A stretch of 64,000 nucleotides of DNA from Macrobrachium rosenbergii (lineage: Eukaryota; Arthropoda; Malacostraca; Decapoda; Palaemonidae): positions 41,940,239-42,004,238 of the forward strand of contig NC_089749.1 of NCBI RefSeq assembly GCF_040412425.1, given 5' to 3'. The notes under the pieces are model-generated. The model was not told the origin of the DNA. It saw nothing but the letters and a program-made list of their open reading frames with translations, and searched no databases. Of the stretch, positions 25,185 through 37,500 are shown piece by piece (position 1 is the stretch's first letter; every line of letters begins with the position of its first letter). The translations under genes were made by a program, and so were the position numbers.

Positions 25185-25846
25185 TACATAGCAAGTGAAT
25201 GTCCAGCACTTGCACAGAACCAGTACAAAAGGAGGCATGATTCAGTAGCAAAAGCCCTCCACTGGAGTCTGTGCCAGAAACACCAGCTAGCTTGCAGTAA
25301 TAAGTGGTACGAACACCAACCTGAGGGAGTGATAGGAAACGATCAGGCAAAGATCCTCTGGGACTATGGTATCAGAACAGATAGTGTGATACATGCCAAT
25401 AGACGAGATGTGACTTTAACAAAGTCAAGAAGAAATTATCACTAATTGATGTCGCAATACCATGGATCTCCAGTATAGATGAGAAAGAAAGAGAGAAAAT
25501 TGATGGATGAGAAAGAAAGAGAGAAAATTGATAAGTATCAAGACCTGAAAATCGAAATAAGAAGGATATGGATCAAGACCTGAAAATCGAAATAAGAAGG
25601 ATATGGAATATGCCAGTGGAAATTGTGCCCATAATCATAGGAACACTAGACACGATCCCAAGATCCCTGAAAAGAAATCTGGAAAAACTAGATGCCAAGT
25701 AGCTCCAGAACTCATGCAGAAAAGTGTGCTACTAGAAACAGCACACACAGTGAGAAAAGTGATGGACTCCAAAGGAGGCAGGGTGCAACCCAGAGCCCCA
25801 CACTATAAAAACCACCCAGTTGAATAGGATGACTGTGATAGACAAA
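25185..25846 (+). pseudogene. LINE zinc-knuckle end and restriction-like endonuclease
   Basis: It encodes SECPALAQNQYKRRHDSVAK, LHWSLCQKHQL, then ILWDYGIRTDSVIHANRRD. This order (zinc knuckle, RHD, then a PD-(D/E)xK core) is that of restriction-like endonucleases in R2/R4-type LINEs. The Pro of the PD motif is Arg here. Two direct duplications (28 bp at 25478-25533 and 35 bp at 25537-25606) interrupt it. Further on, IVPIIIGTLDTIPRSL-like text and a conserved VLLETAHTVRKVMDS tail are readable. Confidence 0.78.
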
Positions 25847-27395
25847 AAAATAATAATAATACAGAGCTGGCAACAAGCTAAACCCAATGGTTACTTGCTC
25901 TATTGCAAACTGTATAATCCACTGTTTGCCAGTATATACTGTACCACCCACCATAGACATAGCCCTTGCAGGCATAAAGTTAAGTTTAGGTGCTTGTCTG
26001 ACATTGCAAAATAAGCAACATACTCTTGGCAGCCAACCATGTCTTTTGGGTCGAAGGTTTCAGTGGGAGCTTGCGGGTAGGAGAGTACATCTTCCCAGCA
26101 GATCTCGGGCAGAGAGTATTCCCCTCCTTTTCTTAGCAGATTCCATGTCCTGGCCTGTACACCAAGACACTGGAATCCAAGATTTACCCGTTTGACTCTT
26201 GTGATGGAGATCAAGAGTCATTCACTAGGAGAATGCCTTCAATAATGGCCATGAAGTGGACCTAGCCACTGAGCTTTCCCTTTTGAACCCAGAACACCCC
26301 GGGCCACTACTTTTGATTTTGAATGAAAGGGATCCATTGGAAAAGAATAAGGGCTCTCCTGTGCAATAACTTGATGTTCAGGAGGAACCCAACACGGCTC
26401 ATCCTCCTCCCACTGAATTTCCTGTTCTTTGAAAGGATTATGGTTTTCATTAGTCTCCCAAGCCTTTGCTGGGCAGTGATGATGCAGCAGCCAAGATCCA
26501 GTTTGCCAAGACATTGGTTCCTAATAAGGAGATTCCATCAGAAGCTAGGTTAGAGTTTCAAAATAAGTTGCACAGCATCAAGAAAGCCCTTGATACTGAG
26601 CACAACTCTATCAGAGACACTGCTTAGGATTCCAGACAGGAATTCAAGACAGTCTGGGCACTAGATGTTCTCTCCAAGACTTTTTAAGTCCTGCAAAGAG
26701 AGACTGGAAACTCTTCAAAAGCCACCCATATGGAGATTGGGTCTCTTGTGGAGAAATTGAGGTCCTGGGGCAGGCTAACAAAAATCCAAGGCCAAAGAGT
26801 AGTAGTCTGTCACCTAGATCCCTTTAGAGTCAGAAGACTCACTGGGGTATGACCTTTGTGCTTCTACAATTCCAACTGGTTCTGATACCATGACCAGTTC
26901 AGACTATAATCCCTTGATGCTGGGATGATCAGGGACACCAATACTCACCCTTGGTACTTGTAATGATAACTGCTGGCATGTTTCCTCAGTGTGTATCCTT
27001 TTGCCAGATGGCAAATACCTCATCAACAAAAGGAAAACAGTGATTGAGGTGGAATATATGGAATTGTGGGACAGAGCTGCTTTCCCAAATGTAGAATGGC
27101 ACTTGGGCCCTCCTTCAGTATGAATTTAGAAACTGTAAAAGAAGACAGTCATCCTCTTTGCTAGCCATTGAGATAACCCTTTTTCTGGTTTAATGGAAAA
27201 ATGGTACCTCCACAATCCTGGAGAACCAGCACACCCTTTGGGTGGCACCAACATTCTGCCCGTTCACTTATATAACAGTTAATCATGTGAAGGCAGAATT
27301 TAAAAACTTTACAGTTACTGGGAAATGTGAGACAATGGCAAATAACACTGTTTATTTCTGTTATCCCAGTATCTGACAGGTTCTCAAAGTAACAG

Positions 27396-27666
27396 TAAGT
27401 ATACCTCAGTTTAACCAGACCACGGAGCTGATTAACAGCTCTCCTAGGGCTGGCCCGAAGGATTAGATTTATTTTGCGTGGCTAAGAACCAATTGGTTAC
27501 CTAGAAATGGGACCTACAGCATATTGTGGAATCCGAACCACATTATAACGAAAATGAATTTCTATCACCAGAAATAAATTTCTCTAATTCTTCATTGGCC
27601 GGTCAGAGAATCAAATGCGGGCCCAGCAGAATGCGAGCAGAGAACGATACCAACCCATCCAACAAG
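27396..27666 (-). mobile_element. tRNA-derived SINE, copy 2
   Basis: About 85 percent identical by eye to the SINE at 9979-10255 and in the same orientation. The body words cagctctcctagggctggcc and aagaaccaattggttacct are shared exactly. The B-box region is altered (ttcgatt has become ttgatt-like), so this copy has likely lost Pol III competence. It sits within DIRS copy B. Confidence 0.82.
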
Positions 27667-30131
27667 GAACAGGGTCCTCAAAGGAATGGACAACATTTGT
27701 CCTTCCTTTTTAGTGGTAAAAGCTCCCACACTGCATGGCTGCCCAGGAATTTGGTGCCCCTAAGGGCAAAACTCAGATGAGACAGCCACTTCTAAGTTCC
27801 ATGGAAGGCTTCATCTCATTTCTGTCATAGTCTCATTCTCTGTTCTGTAGGTGACTCTGAGGGACCTCCCCAAGTCCTCTAGGACCGCTTTGGGTCAAGT
27901 TGCAAACTCCTTTATGTGGACCCTTTGGGGGCACTCTACTATTTCAGAGAATAGTTCCCTAGAGCCCAGAAAGCAATATTGATAGGCTCCAACATGTTGC
28001 TCATCCATGTTACCCTGCTGTTACATTCTTCCCTGATATGCAAAAATTTCTTTGAAGACTCTGTTGTACAGATCTCATTGGATGAGCCCATCAACAGAAT
28101 TGTCTTTTCTAGGTAAGGTGGAACCCTAAGAAGGTATATTCCCAGGAGTTCCACCCCAATTCCCCCAAACCCAAGAAACCTTGGTACAACCTGGGGCTGT
28201 ATGACCTCCAGTTGCTCCTATGGTATTTCTTTGCATCAGAAGATTGAGCAACAATTTACTTTCAAGAAAGAGACATATTTGCCTATCGAGGGAAAGGAAA
28301 AGCAGCTCCCCGAATGCCTTTTAAGGACAATGGAAAAGGTCAAGCTCAGTAGGACTTGCCAGGTTGGGGGTTGACTTCTACAGAATTACTTGGAGTGGAA
28401 GCCCTCCCCTTGGGGACTCAGCATCATCTGCAATACGCTGACGTGGCCGCGGTTCCACTCCCCCCCCCACTCCTCAAAGGTGTTTTTTTTTTTCAAACAA
28501 CCATGCCGCTCTCTGGAGAAATATACAGAAGGCTTTCCTGAAGGGAACCATAGAGAAAGACTTGTTCATTCATCATCAAGCGTCTCTTTAGCATCCCCAA
28601 GAAAGACTCCCTTGAATGGAAAATGATCGTCAACCTATCAAAACTGAACAAGAGCGAGTTCAAGAGTTCAAGAAACCACCAGAGAGGAGTGCTTATGAAC
28701 CCTGTGACTGGTAAACATTAGACTCTAGTCAGGTTTCCTGACTAACTGGGATGAACCCCGCCTCACCCAGTCTTCATTTTGTGTGGCTGGGATCTTGCTG
28801 GAATGTGCTTTAAGGCTGGTTGTCTTCTCAGTCAGACTCAGGCCAGAATAAGGAAAAATCTAGTTCAAGTCTCTGGTGAACCTAGTCCTCAAACTACAAC
28901 TAAAGGACATGATTGGAGTCTGGATTTCAAAAGCCTGACTAATGCTTCATGATAGTCTGCTTGTGAAAAGATATTCCAGCCATGGACCTGGGAGGGTTTT
29001 CTAGCTAAACAGGTTGTTTTGACTCCCTCTGTGTGCAGGTAGTTAAACACATGGATGCTTCTCTGACAGGGTGGGGAGGGTTGTCAGGAGCTAGGAGATG
29101 GTCATCTGCTGTAAGGAGTGTCACATCATTCTCCTGAAGGGAACCCAAATCTTGTTTATCCTAGACAGCGTGACACAGATGTATCCTATACAGTATATGG
29201 TTTTGGCAAGGAAGTGGTATTTGTCATCAGTCCATTTTATGAGGTTGCTCAGCAAGACAAGAGACTCCCTGTCAAGGCAGACAGCATATTTAACCCAATT
29301 TATATTGGACAAACCTTCCTCCAAAGTGATTGCTGACTTTGCTTCCACATCTGAAAGTGGACCTGTTTGCTGTACCATCAACTTCCAGTGTGTGTAGGTG
29401 CGTTTTTCTGAACTTGGACATTTAGTCAGTAGTAAGAGACATTCATATAGATTGGAACAAATGTAGGCCGGTTTGGTTATTACTTAGTGACCGAAGCTAA
29501 CCCTTTATTTATTGGTTTGTTTGTGTATCCAAGACATGAAGAGGGAAAGTCATCAACTTATCTCTCTTACTGAGCTGGGACCTTCACACATTGATTTTCT
29601 AAATCTCGTCTTCCGTGAAGATTATTCATCTAACATTGCAAGATACCTGTGGCAGAAACTATAGACTTCACCTGTCCTGCAATACCTATCCACATAGCAA
29701 AGGTGTTGGGTTACTTCCACTTAGAGAGCCAGGTTGAAATTATGATTCAAACAGTTTTAAATTTTGCTTTATCCACTTGTTGAGGACATGTACCTTAACA
29801 CTACAACAGTGATAATGTAGAGAGCTGTGTTGTCAGAGCCCTTGGTCCATAGATTTGCCATAGATTCCAGTACAGTACAAAAGTTTTGAGCTTCACCCTC
29901 TGGTCCTCTATAGTGCAAAGACCCGCTCCTGTAAGGGGTCCTATTCTCTTGTCCTCCGCTAAGGTTCTTCGGCTCCTAGTCTTATCAGTTCAGTGATCCC
30001 AGTACTGTAGAATCACAACCTGTATGCTCCAGGAGTCAGGTTTCTTGACTGCCTTGGTGTCAGGAGACATGATCAGTGAACTTTGCTGTTAGACTGGGAC
30101 AGTATTTTTCACCCACACCACTAGTCATCTG

Positions 30132-30338
30132 TTGTCCCTTGGCCCATCATTCCTGGCTAAGAATGAGGACCTTTTGAAGAAGAAGTCCGTACTCTTCTGC
30201 AGGAACTCGGTATTACCTATAAAACATTATGCACTGTCAGGTCACTTCAGGTACCTAGATGTCACTGCTACCTTCCCAGATGGTCTTTGTGTACACCCTA
30301 CCACTAATTCTTTATTAATCCTGAATGGGAATCCGTAA
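30132..30338 (+). pseudogene. DIRS B tyrosine recombinase fragment
   Basis: The frame begins LGPSFLAKNEDLLKKKSV. The PxFLAKN block is a hallmark of DIRS tyrosine recombinases, preceding the HxxR box. It then reads YLDVTATFPDGLCVHPTTN, matching the family's 'LxAYLxxT' segment. The catalytic HxxR and Tyr are not visible after it. Confidence 0.75.
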
Positions 30339-30692
30339 TCACTCACATGACTTTACCATATGCTGGTTTTTCATCATTGTTGTTAGAATTTGATTAGGTA
30401 GCTGGGCCATTTAGTTACCTGTAAGTTTTTTATGCTCCTTTGAGGATGACCAGCAGCTACGCTATAAAAAAAACAGGGTTTGTTAGGAAAACCTATTTTT
30501 GGAAGTCCCAGACTGTCCATTTGCTCTGGTAATATCCTATGGGGTAAAATTCTTTTAAGGAAGCTGATTTCATATGTACAGTACTTTAGTAAGTTCTAGA
30601 CTAGCTGTATATGGTTGCATGGCTTATTTTCTTTGTATTTTAAGTATGAAAACTGGGTTGAGTTGTCCCTAACTTCTTTTTCTGAATTGTAG

Positions 30693-30805
30693 GCGTTGCC
30701 CACCATAGATGCCTTGATGTCTTCAGCTGTCCAGCCACTGTTTTCATCCATAACAGATGCTGTTGAGGCCATCATTCTTACAATGCATAATGAAGACTTT
30801 TCAGG
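30693..30805 (+). CDS. COG5: COG5 exon (last visible)
   Basis: After a TTGTAG acceptor, the exon encodes [20 protein letters not shown], then [17 protein letters not shown]. This is the strongly conserved COG5 block with AVQPL and EAII-TMH-EDFSG. It starts in phase 0, matching the donor at 9163, and ends in phase 2 within the Gly codon at a gtaag donor (30806). No downstream partner exon was found in the remaining 33 kb on the + strand. Confidence 0.95.
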
Positions 30806-31253
30806 GTAAGAATGCATACATTTTTCTTGAGAATTTAGTAAATTATATAAAATTTGTGTAAGGGCTCGTTTGCTATGTCCTGGATAATTTTACATGTACA
30901 AGAATATCTCTCCACCAAAATAAGAGTTAAAATATTAATCTCATGTAATTTCTAAGTACAAGTAATCCTTTAGTTATCAGATTGCCATTACCGAAACTCA
31001 ACATTATCCAACACCCAGACCAGGGACCAAGGCCCCAAAGATATGTGATAAATATAAATTTCATATAAGTAACTTACCAAGTATTGTAATTACATAGCTA
31101 AGGTTTCCACTTGTGCGATTGATTTTATATTTAGTTTTATATTTATTACAAGTTTTTATATATCTGTAATTTTTGGTGTTTTGTATATTATTTCGTTTTA
31201 TGCAAAAAAGTTTTTCTACATTCCCTTTTAGTTATGTATTAGTACAAAATAAA

Positions 31254-31471
<218 letters not shown>

Positions 31472-31479
31472 TTGGAGTA

Positions 31480-32416
31480 TTCTTTGTTAAGCAAAATCTA
31501 ACATTCTAAGATATTCAATCATTTGCCTTCATTTTGCAACAAGCAACGGGGGAAGTCTCTGTACAATATTTACGATTTATGGTGGTACAGAAAAAACTTT
31601 TCCTTCCCTCCGCGCTGCGGTAACTCTGCTGAAATAAAATTTCTTTGAGTCACCTTGTAAGTAATTTTGCACTGTTTTCTATTAGGCCTTACATAAATTG
31701 TATATGAAATGTGTACTTTGTTTCATGTAGAATACAACAAAAAATAACTCATGGTTGTAGCTTTTATCAGTTTTGAAATATTTTTCATATAAAATCACAA
31801 TAAGTGCAAATTTTAAACCTGCAGTCAACTTTATTTCGACAAAATGGTAAAAAATGCAATTATGGCTAAAAATTCTTACATTCTATTAACATTCAACCAT
31901 TGACCTTCATTTTGCAAGAAAAGAGGAAGTCTCTAGCACAATATTTCGATTTAGAATTGAATTTTTGAAAAAAAATAAAACTTTTTTATGTCCGCATTAC
32001 GAATTCATGCATCATTTTGTGATAATATTTTCGCTGTGTTGCTTTGATCGTTTAGCAATTTGTTATACCGTAGACCAAAATCATCGCAATTTAATGTACA
32101 ATACAAAGAAAAAAATAACTCATTAGCTTTAGCATTTTGCTCACAGCCTTGATTTGTATACAATTATATATGAAAATTTTTTCAAGCTGTCATATATTCA
32201 ATATTTATATATGATAATGATATTTTTAATTTTGATGGTTGTATACTAAACTTTAGGCAATGTCAAAAAATGAGCCAAAAATGAATACCCAATCTTAAAA
32301 CATAAACATGCTGTGAATTTTTGAAAAAACTTTTTCCTTGGCACTACTCCCGTACCTACGCCCCGACCTCTGGCAGACACTTTTGTAAATAGAGGGCTTG
32401 GCGTTTAAAGGGTTAA
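31480..32416. repeat. TTAA-ended repeat, single arm (shared with 61-63 kb)
   Basis: The right end reads ggcgtttaaaggg-TTAA (TTAA at 32413-32416). The inverted form, TTAA-cccttt-aacgcc, opens the repeat at 61076. Internal phrases are shared as well: gcaagaaaagaggaagtctct, gagccaaaaatgaa, and a tttttgaaaaaactttt stretch. A TTAA target with a CCCTTT terminus is typical of piggyBac-like elements. No transposase is visible; the internal sequence is AT-rich and partly repeated within itself. Confidence 0.65.
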
Positions 32417-32701
32417 ACAATATTAATATTTGAAAATTAGAACTGTAAATCATTATTTTATCAAAAAATGTACCCTCTAAAAATGCTTATACTAACATCC
32501 TGAAACACATTATCATTTTAATACAATTTCAATATTACTTTAATATAATTTTTTACCACCCGTTTCTCTCTCTCTTTGAGTTACGGCGATATTATGTGTT
32601 ACTTAATCTTATAGTATTATTATTATTATTGTGTATTATTGTATTATTAATTTATGTGAAATTAGTAAATCATTTATCACAAAAAATGTATTCAGTCATG
32701 A

Positions 32702-33010
32702 AAAAGGATTTTGACAAAGGAAAAATCTATTTCTGGAGAGGGGCCCGTGTCACCCGGTGAAAAAGTCCATTCAGCACTTATTTCTAGGTAATTCCGTTGC
32801 TAGATACCAGAGAAAGCTAAATGAAATGCTGGAGTTACTACCCCCAGAGCGAGCTCACTAGATGAGTCGTGTATGGAAAGGGGTGAACTACAGAAACACG
32901 AACCTTATCCTATAGAGATTCCCAATGTCAAAAGTCCCAATGGAGAGGTGCCGATGCAAGCCCATGCACTACTGGACTGTATACAAGGCAACACTAGCCG
33001 CATTCCATGT
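32702..33010 (-). repeat. DIRS C terminal repeat (element right end)
   Basis: It begins aggattttgacaaagg and contains cccgtgtcacccggtg. The inner part is complementary to 40205-40480. The same outer terminal words, in the opposite orientation, form the right end of element D at 50105-50159. Confidence 0.85.
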
Positions 33011-33069
33011 TAGCACCCACCTCACTAGAATGAAGTTTACCAAGGGAGGAAGAGATGAAAAACAGGGTG

Positions 33070-33175
33070 GGTCACCGGTGACACGGGCCTCTCCCGAAAT
33101 GATTTTCCTTTGTCAAAATCCTTTTTTTTCTGGATCTCGAGAGTCCAGTGTCACCTGGTGAATAACAGAAATAAA
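33070..33175 (-). repeat. DIRS C internal complementary region
   Basis: The stretch ggtgacacgggcctctccc then gattttcctttgtcaaaatcc is the complement of the element right end at 32702-32760. The following gagtccagtgtcacctggtg resembles the complement of the opposite end near 40478-40495. In DIRS1 this region is complementary to both outer termini and is thought to align them when the circular intermediate is made. Confidence 0.8.
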
Positions 33176-33308
33176 CATCATTCTTATGCTATTAAAAGAC
33201 TTAAATAGAGACGTTGAAAACTAGGAGAATTCTACTATGAACATTAGTAAAGTCCTCTAAGTTCATGTAATGAAAATAATGTAGTGGTCACTGTATAAGA
33301 TCATGAGC

Positions 33309-33674
33309 TTAGAATGAACCTGAATAGGCTTGTATTAAAGAAAATATTTCCTGCCTAATAGCAGACCCAATGACAGTAGCCCCCACTTTTAAAGGAGAAA
33401 GATCGACAAAATTGCAGGTCCTGTCTAAAAGCCTGCAAGGAGAAAACTGGACACAGGAAACAGACAAAAGGGAGTACTCCAAGGTGACCACAAAATGAGG
33501 ACCTTCAATTGTAGATAGAAAGTTAGGGTGAGGAATTCGCAACACTACCCCTGATGAGGGGAAACCAAAATGATTGGTTCCGCCAGACAGGGCAGACAGT
33601 ACAGGAAAACTAACACTAGAAGCTAAGCTGATTAAAAATTTTTGGGCTTCCCCAACAAGGAAAGGTAAGAACAA
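33309..33674 (-). pseudogene. DIRS C tyrosine recombinase relic
   Basis: The - strand frame of 121 codons includes KFLISLASSVSFPVLSAL and GTNHFGFPSSGVVLRIPHP. These are the strand-turn region after the first catalytic Arg of DIRS recombinases. Later it reads VGATVIGSAIRQEIFSLIQA, corresponding to the segment before HxxR. It starts after the first Arg box and stops before the Tyr. Substitutions at 'FLAKN' (here FLSTI) suggest decay. Confidence 0.72.
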
Positions 33675-34111
33675 GATGATTGTTGGTTACCGAAGCTAAC
33701 TCGACATTACTCAAAGACCAGGAGCAGATGTCGGGAATGGAGTACTGTTCTTAAACGAACACAGACCTTAGGGATGAAAGTTGAAGCCTGTGAGTCTGGT
33801 TCAACAAAACAAAGTTCACCGAGGCCAATGCGGCCGCATCTGCGACCTGTAGCTTCGAAAACTATGTGAAGAGTGCTAGTTGCCCAACTACCAGAACCAT
33901 ACTGCAGTAGAGTAGGATCCTTAACTGATTTCAGGAAAACAGTAATGACAGGCCAACTATCAAGTTTCCTCCTAAACTGTAAGATTCACAAAGACCACAA
34001 AGCCAGGACATCAGAGTTTGAGGGGGCTGGCCTTGGGCTGGGTTTATACCAGGCGGACAGCTTGATAGTTTACAATGGCTGAATTAGGTTGCAAACAGAC
34101 TAACTTCCAGG

Positions 34112-34595
34112 TCAGGAAAAGGTCACAAGACTACTGAATGAGCTCCGTCTACAAGGACTATTCCGACACCAGAGAGGCTGGATAGGGAAAAGCAGTATTC
34201 TTTGGACCCCTACGAGAAGGGTGGTAGACAGAGGCACTTGTGTCTGTTGGTTATGGAGAAGAATGAACCACCAACCTGAATGAAACATAACTCCCGAGTC
34301 CAAAACCACTTGTTTCACATGGCCTTTTCTTGCTGTTTTGTTCAGGAACCAGCCTAAAGGGAAACCTCTTGGGGAAAAGTTTCCCAAGGACAGGAAGACT
34401 GTCTGCGCCTCCAAAGCGTTGATATGGAACTGCGGGCATTGACCGACTAAGTACCATGTGTACTTCATTGGGCCAAATATCCACCTTACCGCCCAGAGGG
34501 GCGCGATTGGAATACTGAGGCCGGAGGAAAGCTGGAGAGGAGACTGACTCCGTTAAGCACTTGATAGTTGTGCAAGGCCGGAGGCCACTATTCAA
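34112..34595 (-). pseudogene. DIRS C RNase H relic
   Basis: Two overlapping - strand frames cover it. One gives CPQFHINALEAQTVFLSL, the INxLE-A helix of retroelement RNase H, followed by KQVVLDSGVMFHSGWW, where families have a LD/DN-S motif. The other gives NRAPLGGKVDIWPNEVHMV just upstream. A frameshift separates the two. Confidence 0.7.
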
Positions 34596-34599
34596 GCAG

Positions 34600-37500
34600 A
34601 ATCAGGAGACAAGTCTGACTCATACCCGATCATAAACTCAGCTTTGACTTCAGAAGGAGAACCGTCACTGAAGCAAACTGGAAGAACAAGACCTTTTCTT
34701 GGGCATGGCCCGGTATGTGAGTTGATGTATGATGATGAGGCATACTGCTATCTCTTTCGTTTCACTGGATTCACAACTACAGGCTACCCTCCTGAATCGG
34801 GTGAGGATTACTTCCTGGTTATAAACCCAAAGACTCTAGAAAACCGATTATAATGACCGGCACCCTCAGGCAATTCCCGCTGGGTGCCCAAATGAGCCAG
34901 AGCAACTGGGCTATGCAGCTAGCATAGCCTTCTAATACCGGAGCTGTTGAACTACGGTATTGTTCAAATGCAGCAAGAGAACTCTGGAGCCGCATTGAGG
35001 AGGCATGAACCTGAAGGGGTGCCTGCTGCAGTCTGAATCCCAGAAGGGATGGGGACCTTTCTGCAACCAAGATGTGAAAGAAGGCGTCCGGAAGGTCTAT
35101 AGAGGTAGTTACGGCTCACGGAGCAGTGGACCGAACCCTACAAGACTGTAAACTTAACCGAGACTTACCGCATTGAATAAGGAAAATAAACGTGACACGC
35201 CGGAAAAATTTTCCAGTGGAAAGGGAACTTCGCCAGCAGACTGAAAAAAAGCCTGACAGGCCATTCCGCGAACCCCAGAACTCTGGCGGAGGCTGATTGA
35301 ACCTGATTGAGACAACAGGTCCAGCTCCACCCGGGCCTGATAACTATACTCTGGGCCCAGGACTGGATTCAGTGGCCCAATGGTACAGCCTCCCACCCAT
35401 ATGAAATACTACAGGGAGGCTTCATTGCCTCCGTGAGCGAAATGCCTTCCCAATTTCTCGGAGAGGGAGTAGGATGCTTCCTGCTCCTATAGTAACTTGA
35501 GGGTCAGAGCCTCTGGCCAAATGTCTAGTAATTCTTTCCCTTAGGTTTTAGAGTATGAAGCAAAGAAAACTCCGAGGCTACGTGGGGGCTTAGAGACACG
35601 GGGGTGTGCAAGGGCTGATGTGTTGGTTGAACCCGCACACATCGGTGGAAGGCTGGGAGTGAGCTGACGGCTGACTAGGGCAGAGCCTGAAGAGCCTGCA
35701 CCACCGCCTTACGAGCAGAGGGCTCTTGAACTACATGAACTTCTTGCCGGACTTGGGACGAGTCGGCAAGATCGAACATTCTGCTGCGTGGGGTAGACAC
35801 CCATGAAACGGAGGCTCTGGGTAACATTAGTAACTTTGAGCGGGCACAACAACGCCCACCTGGAAAGATTATTCTCCAGGTGAAACTGTTCATAAGATTT
35901 TTCAGCTCAGGCGGAACAGCAAGCCTGACACCACCCTGTTCAGCTTCGGAAATTGACTCCGGAGCTTGAGAACTTTGTACGCTGAATAAATTAGAAGTAG
36001 TCAGGGTTAGAAGATTCTGCAGATATTATCTGTGATATCTGTCTCCCGGAAATGCCTCAGCGATACATTTTCAAAACAAGCCTGTTGGTAAGAGGCTCTG
36101 TCGGAGCACAAAGGGGTAGAAACAGGGCTCTCAGAGAGGCGCAGTGAGACACAGCTGGCGTGAACTTGGAATTACTCATACTGCCACTCCGTTAGAGTTC
36201 TCCAGCGGAGCGATGTGTCAGCCCTAGCTGAGGGCTCACTTATGGATCCTGCCAGACAGATGCCATGCTCGTTCTGACAGTCTGGCAAAACCCGGATAAG
36301 GGGATACCAGACCGGAAGGGAAGAAATGCCCTTCCACCAACCTCCGTGTGCCCACACCCCCGACAGGAGGGTGCCTTCATGCTGGGAAGCATAAAGGGAA
36401 GGCGCCAAGATTCCCCAGACTGGAGGGGAAAAGAGGTGGAGGTGTCCGGAACGGAGCAGGACTTAACAGGTGATCCATTGACAATGAGTCTTGAGATTAA
36501 TCTCTTGGGATTTGGCTCCTGGGAAAGAAGGCATGGACCATGAGGTAGATAGTTAGTTTAATAGGTTGACAACTAATGACCCTCAAATCCAGAGCTCCTT
36601 ATAAGGGAGACCCATAAAGTTTTCAACAAAGGAGGAGGGTAACGCCTTGCTTTCAGCGGTTGATATCCCTTTCAGAAAGCCGAGGCCAAACTTCGTAGGC
36701 TGGCACGGATTAGAGATCGAGACATCTCGAGGAGCCCGGAGGCGGGTCTTCTTGGTTTAAAGGTCTTCATTTTTTTTTTTTTTTTTTTTTTTTTACTGTG
36801 TGATTTCACCTTAGGGGCCGGTAGACCAGGAACGTCGAAAGGATGAAGCTAACGAATCTAAAGGAAAAGTTTGCCTCACTAATTTCGAGCTAAAAAGCGG
36901 GAAAAGGTTTGCCTCAATTATTCCAGCACCTGCCCATCGCTCCGGGACGATGTTCACAGGTTGAGCGAGACAGAAGGCGCCGCGTCTTGAAAACTCTCTG
37001 TAAACAATTAACTTGAAGGCGAAGGATTCACCAGGGCTTTGCGGCGGCCTCAGGAGAGGGAAAAATTAGGACCCCGAACACGGAGGAACAACTATTAATA
37101 AGTCATATAAGACGGAGTTTGGCGAAGGAAAAACCGATAGGTGTATATGAAACTTACCAATTTACCGAAAATCTCGCCCGGAAACGGAATTTGGCGGAGG
37201 AAATCGATAGGCGTATATGAAACCTACCGATCCACCGAGAATCTCGCCGGAGAAGAGCCCAAACACCCGAATGTATTAATAAGCCACAAGAGCGAAGCAG
37301 TAGGTTTATATGAAACCTACCGATTTAACGAGAATCTCGCGGGAGGCGGAGTTTGGCGGAAATCGATAGGCGTATATGTGAAACTGCGATTTATCGCGAG
37401 AAGAGCGGACTATTAATAAGCCACATGGCGAACAGCGGAGGTAAAACCGACGGGTATATGAAACTGCAAGTTCATCTGGTAGCCTGCCAGGAGAGCATAG

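Larger units (their letters stand above)
20535..25850 (+). mobile_element. Dong/R4-like non-LTR retrotransposon, interrupted
   Basis: A near full-length LINE with one polyprotein broken by stops and frameshifts. In order: a charged N-terminal region (20540-21214); a segment with NWKAPGPDEVHGYWLKNL (about 21570-21650); reverse transcriptase (21690-22613); a CCHC-like motif (CRKCNRQDETL, 23165-23200); then, beyond a 1979-bp insertion, a restriction-like endonuclease region (25185-25790). The downstream endonuclease and the (TAA)n flank point to the Dong/R4 group, which is known to target TAA repeats in Bombyx. The copy is dead. Confidence 0.78.
26030..30520 (+). mobile_element. DIRS-type retroelement, copy B (decayed)
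   Basis: Readable pieces in order on the + strand: a gag-like helical stretch (26440-26760, including LEFQNKLHSIKKALD-like text); reverse transcriptase start (28570-28650, RLFSIPKKDSLEWK and IVNLSKLN); RNase H (29040-29400, MDASLTGWGGL and later VDLFAVPSTS); and tyrosine recombinase pieces (30130-30330, GPSFLAKNED and YLDVTATFPDG). The right end, near 30475-30515 (ggtttgttaggaaaaccta), resembles other DIRS ends here. Stops occur every few dozen codons. A SINE is inserted at 27396. Confidence 0.7.

Noticed and set aside
36771..36794. Poly-T run as the poly(A) tail of an antisense retroposed copy
   Set aside because: It lies inside DIRS C without any adjoining recognisable retrocopy or target duplication.
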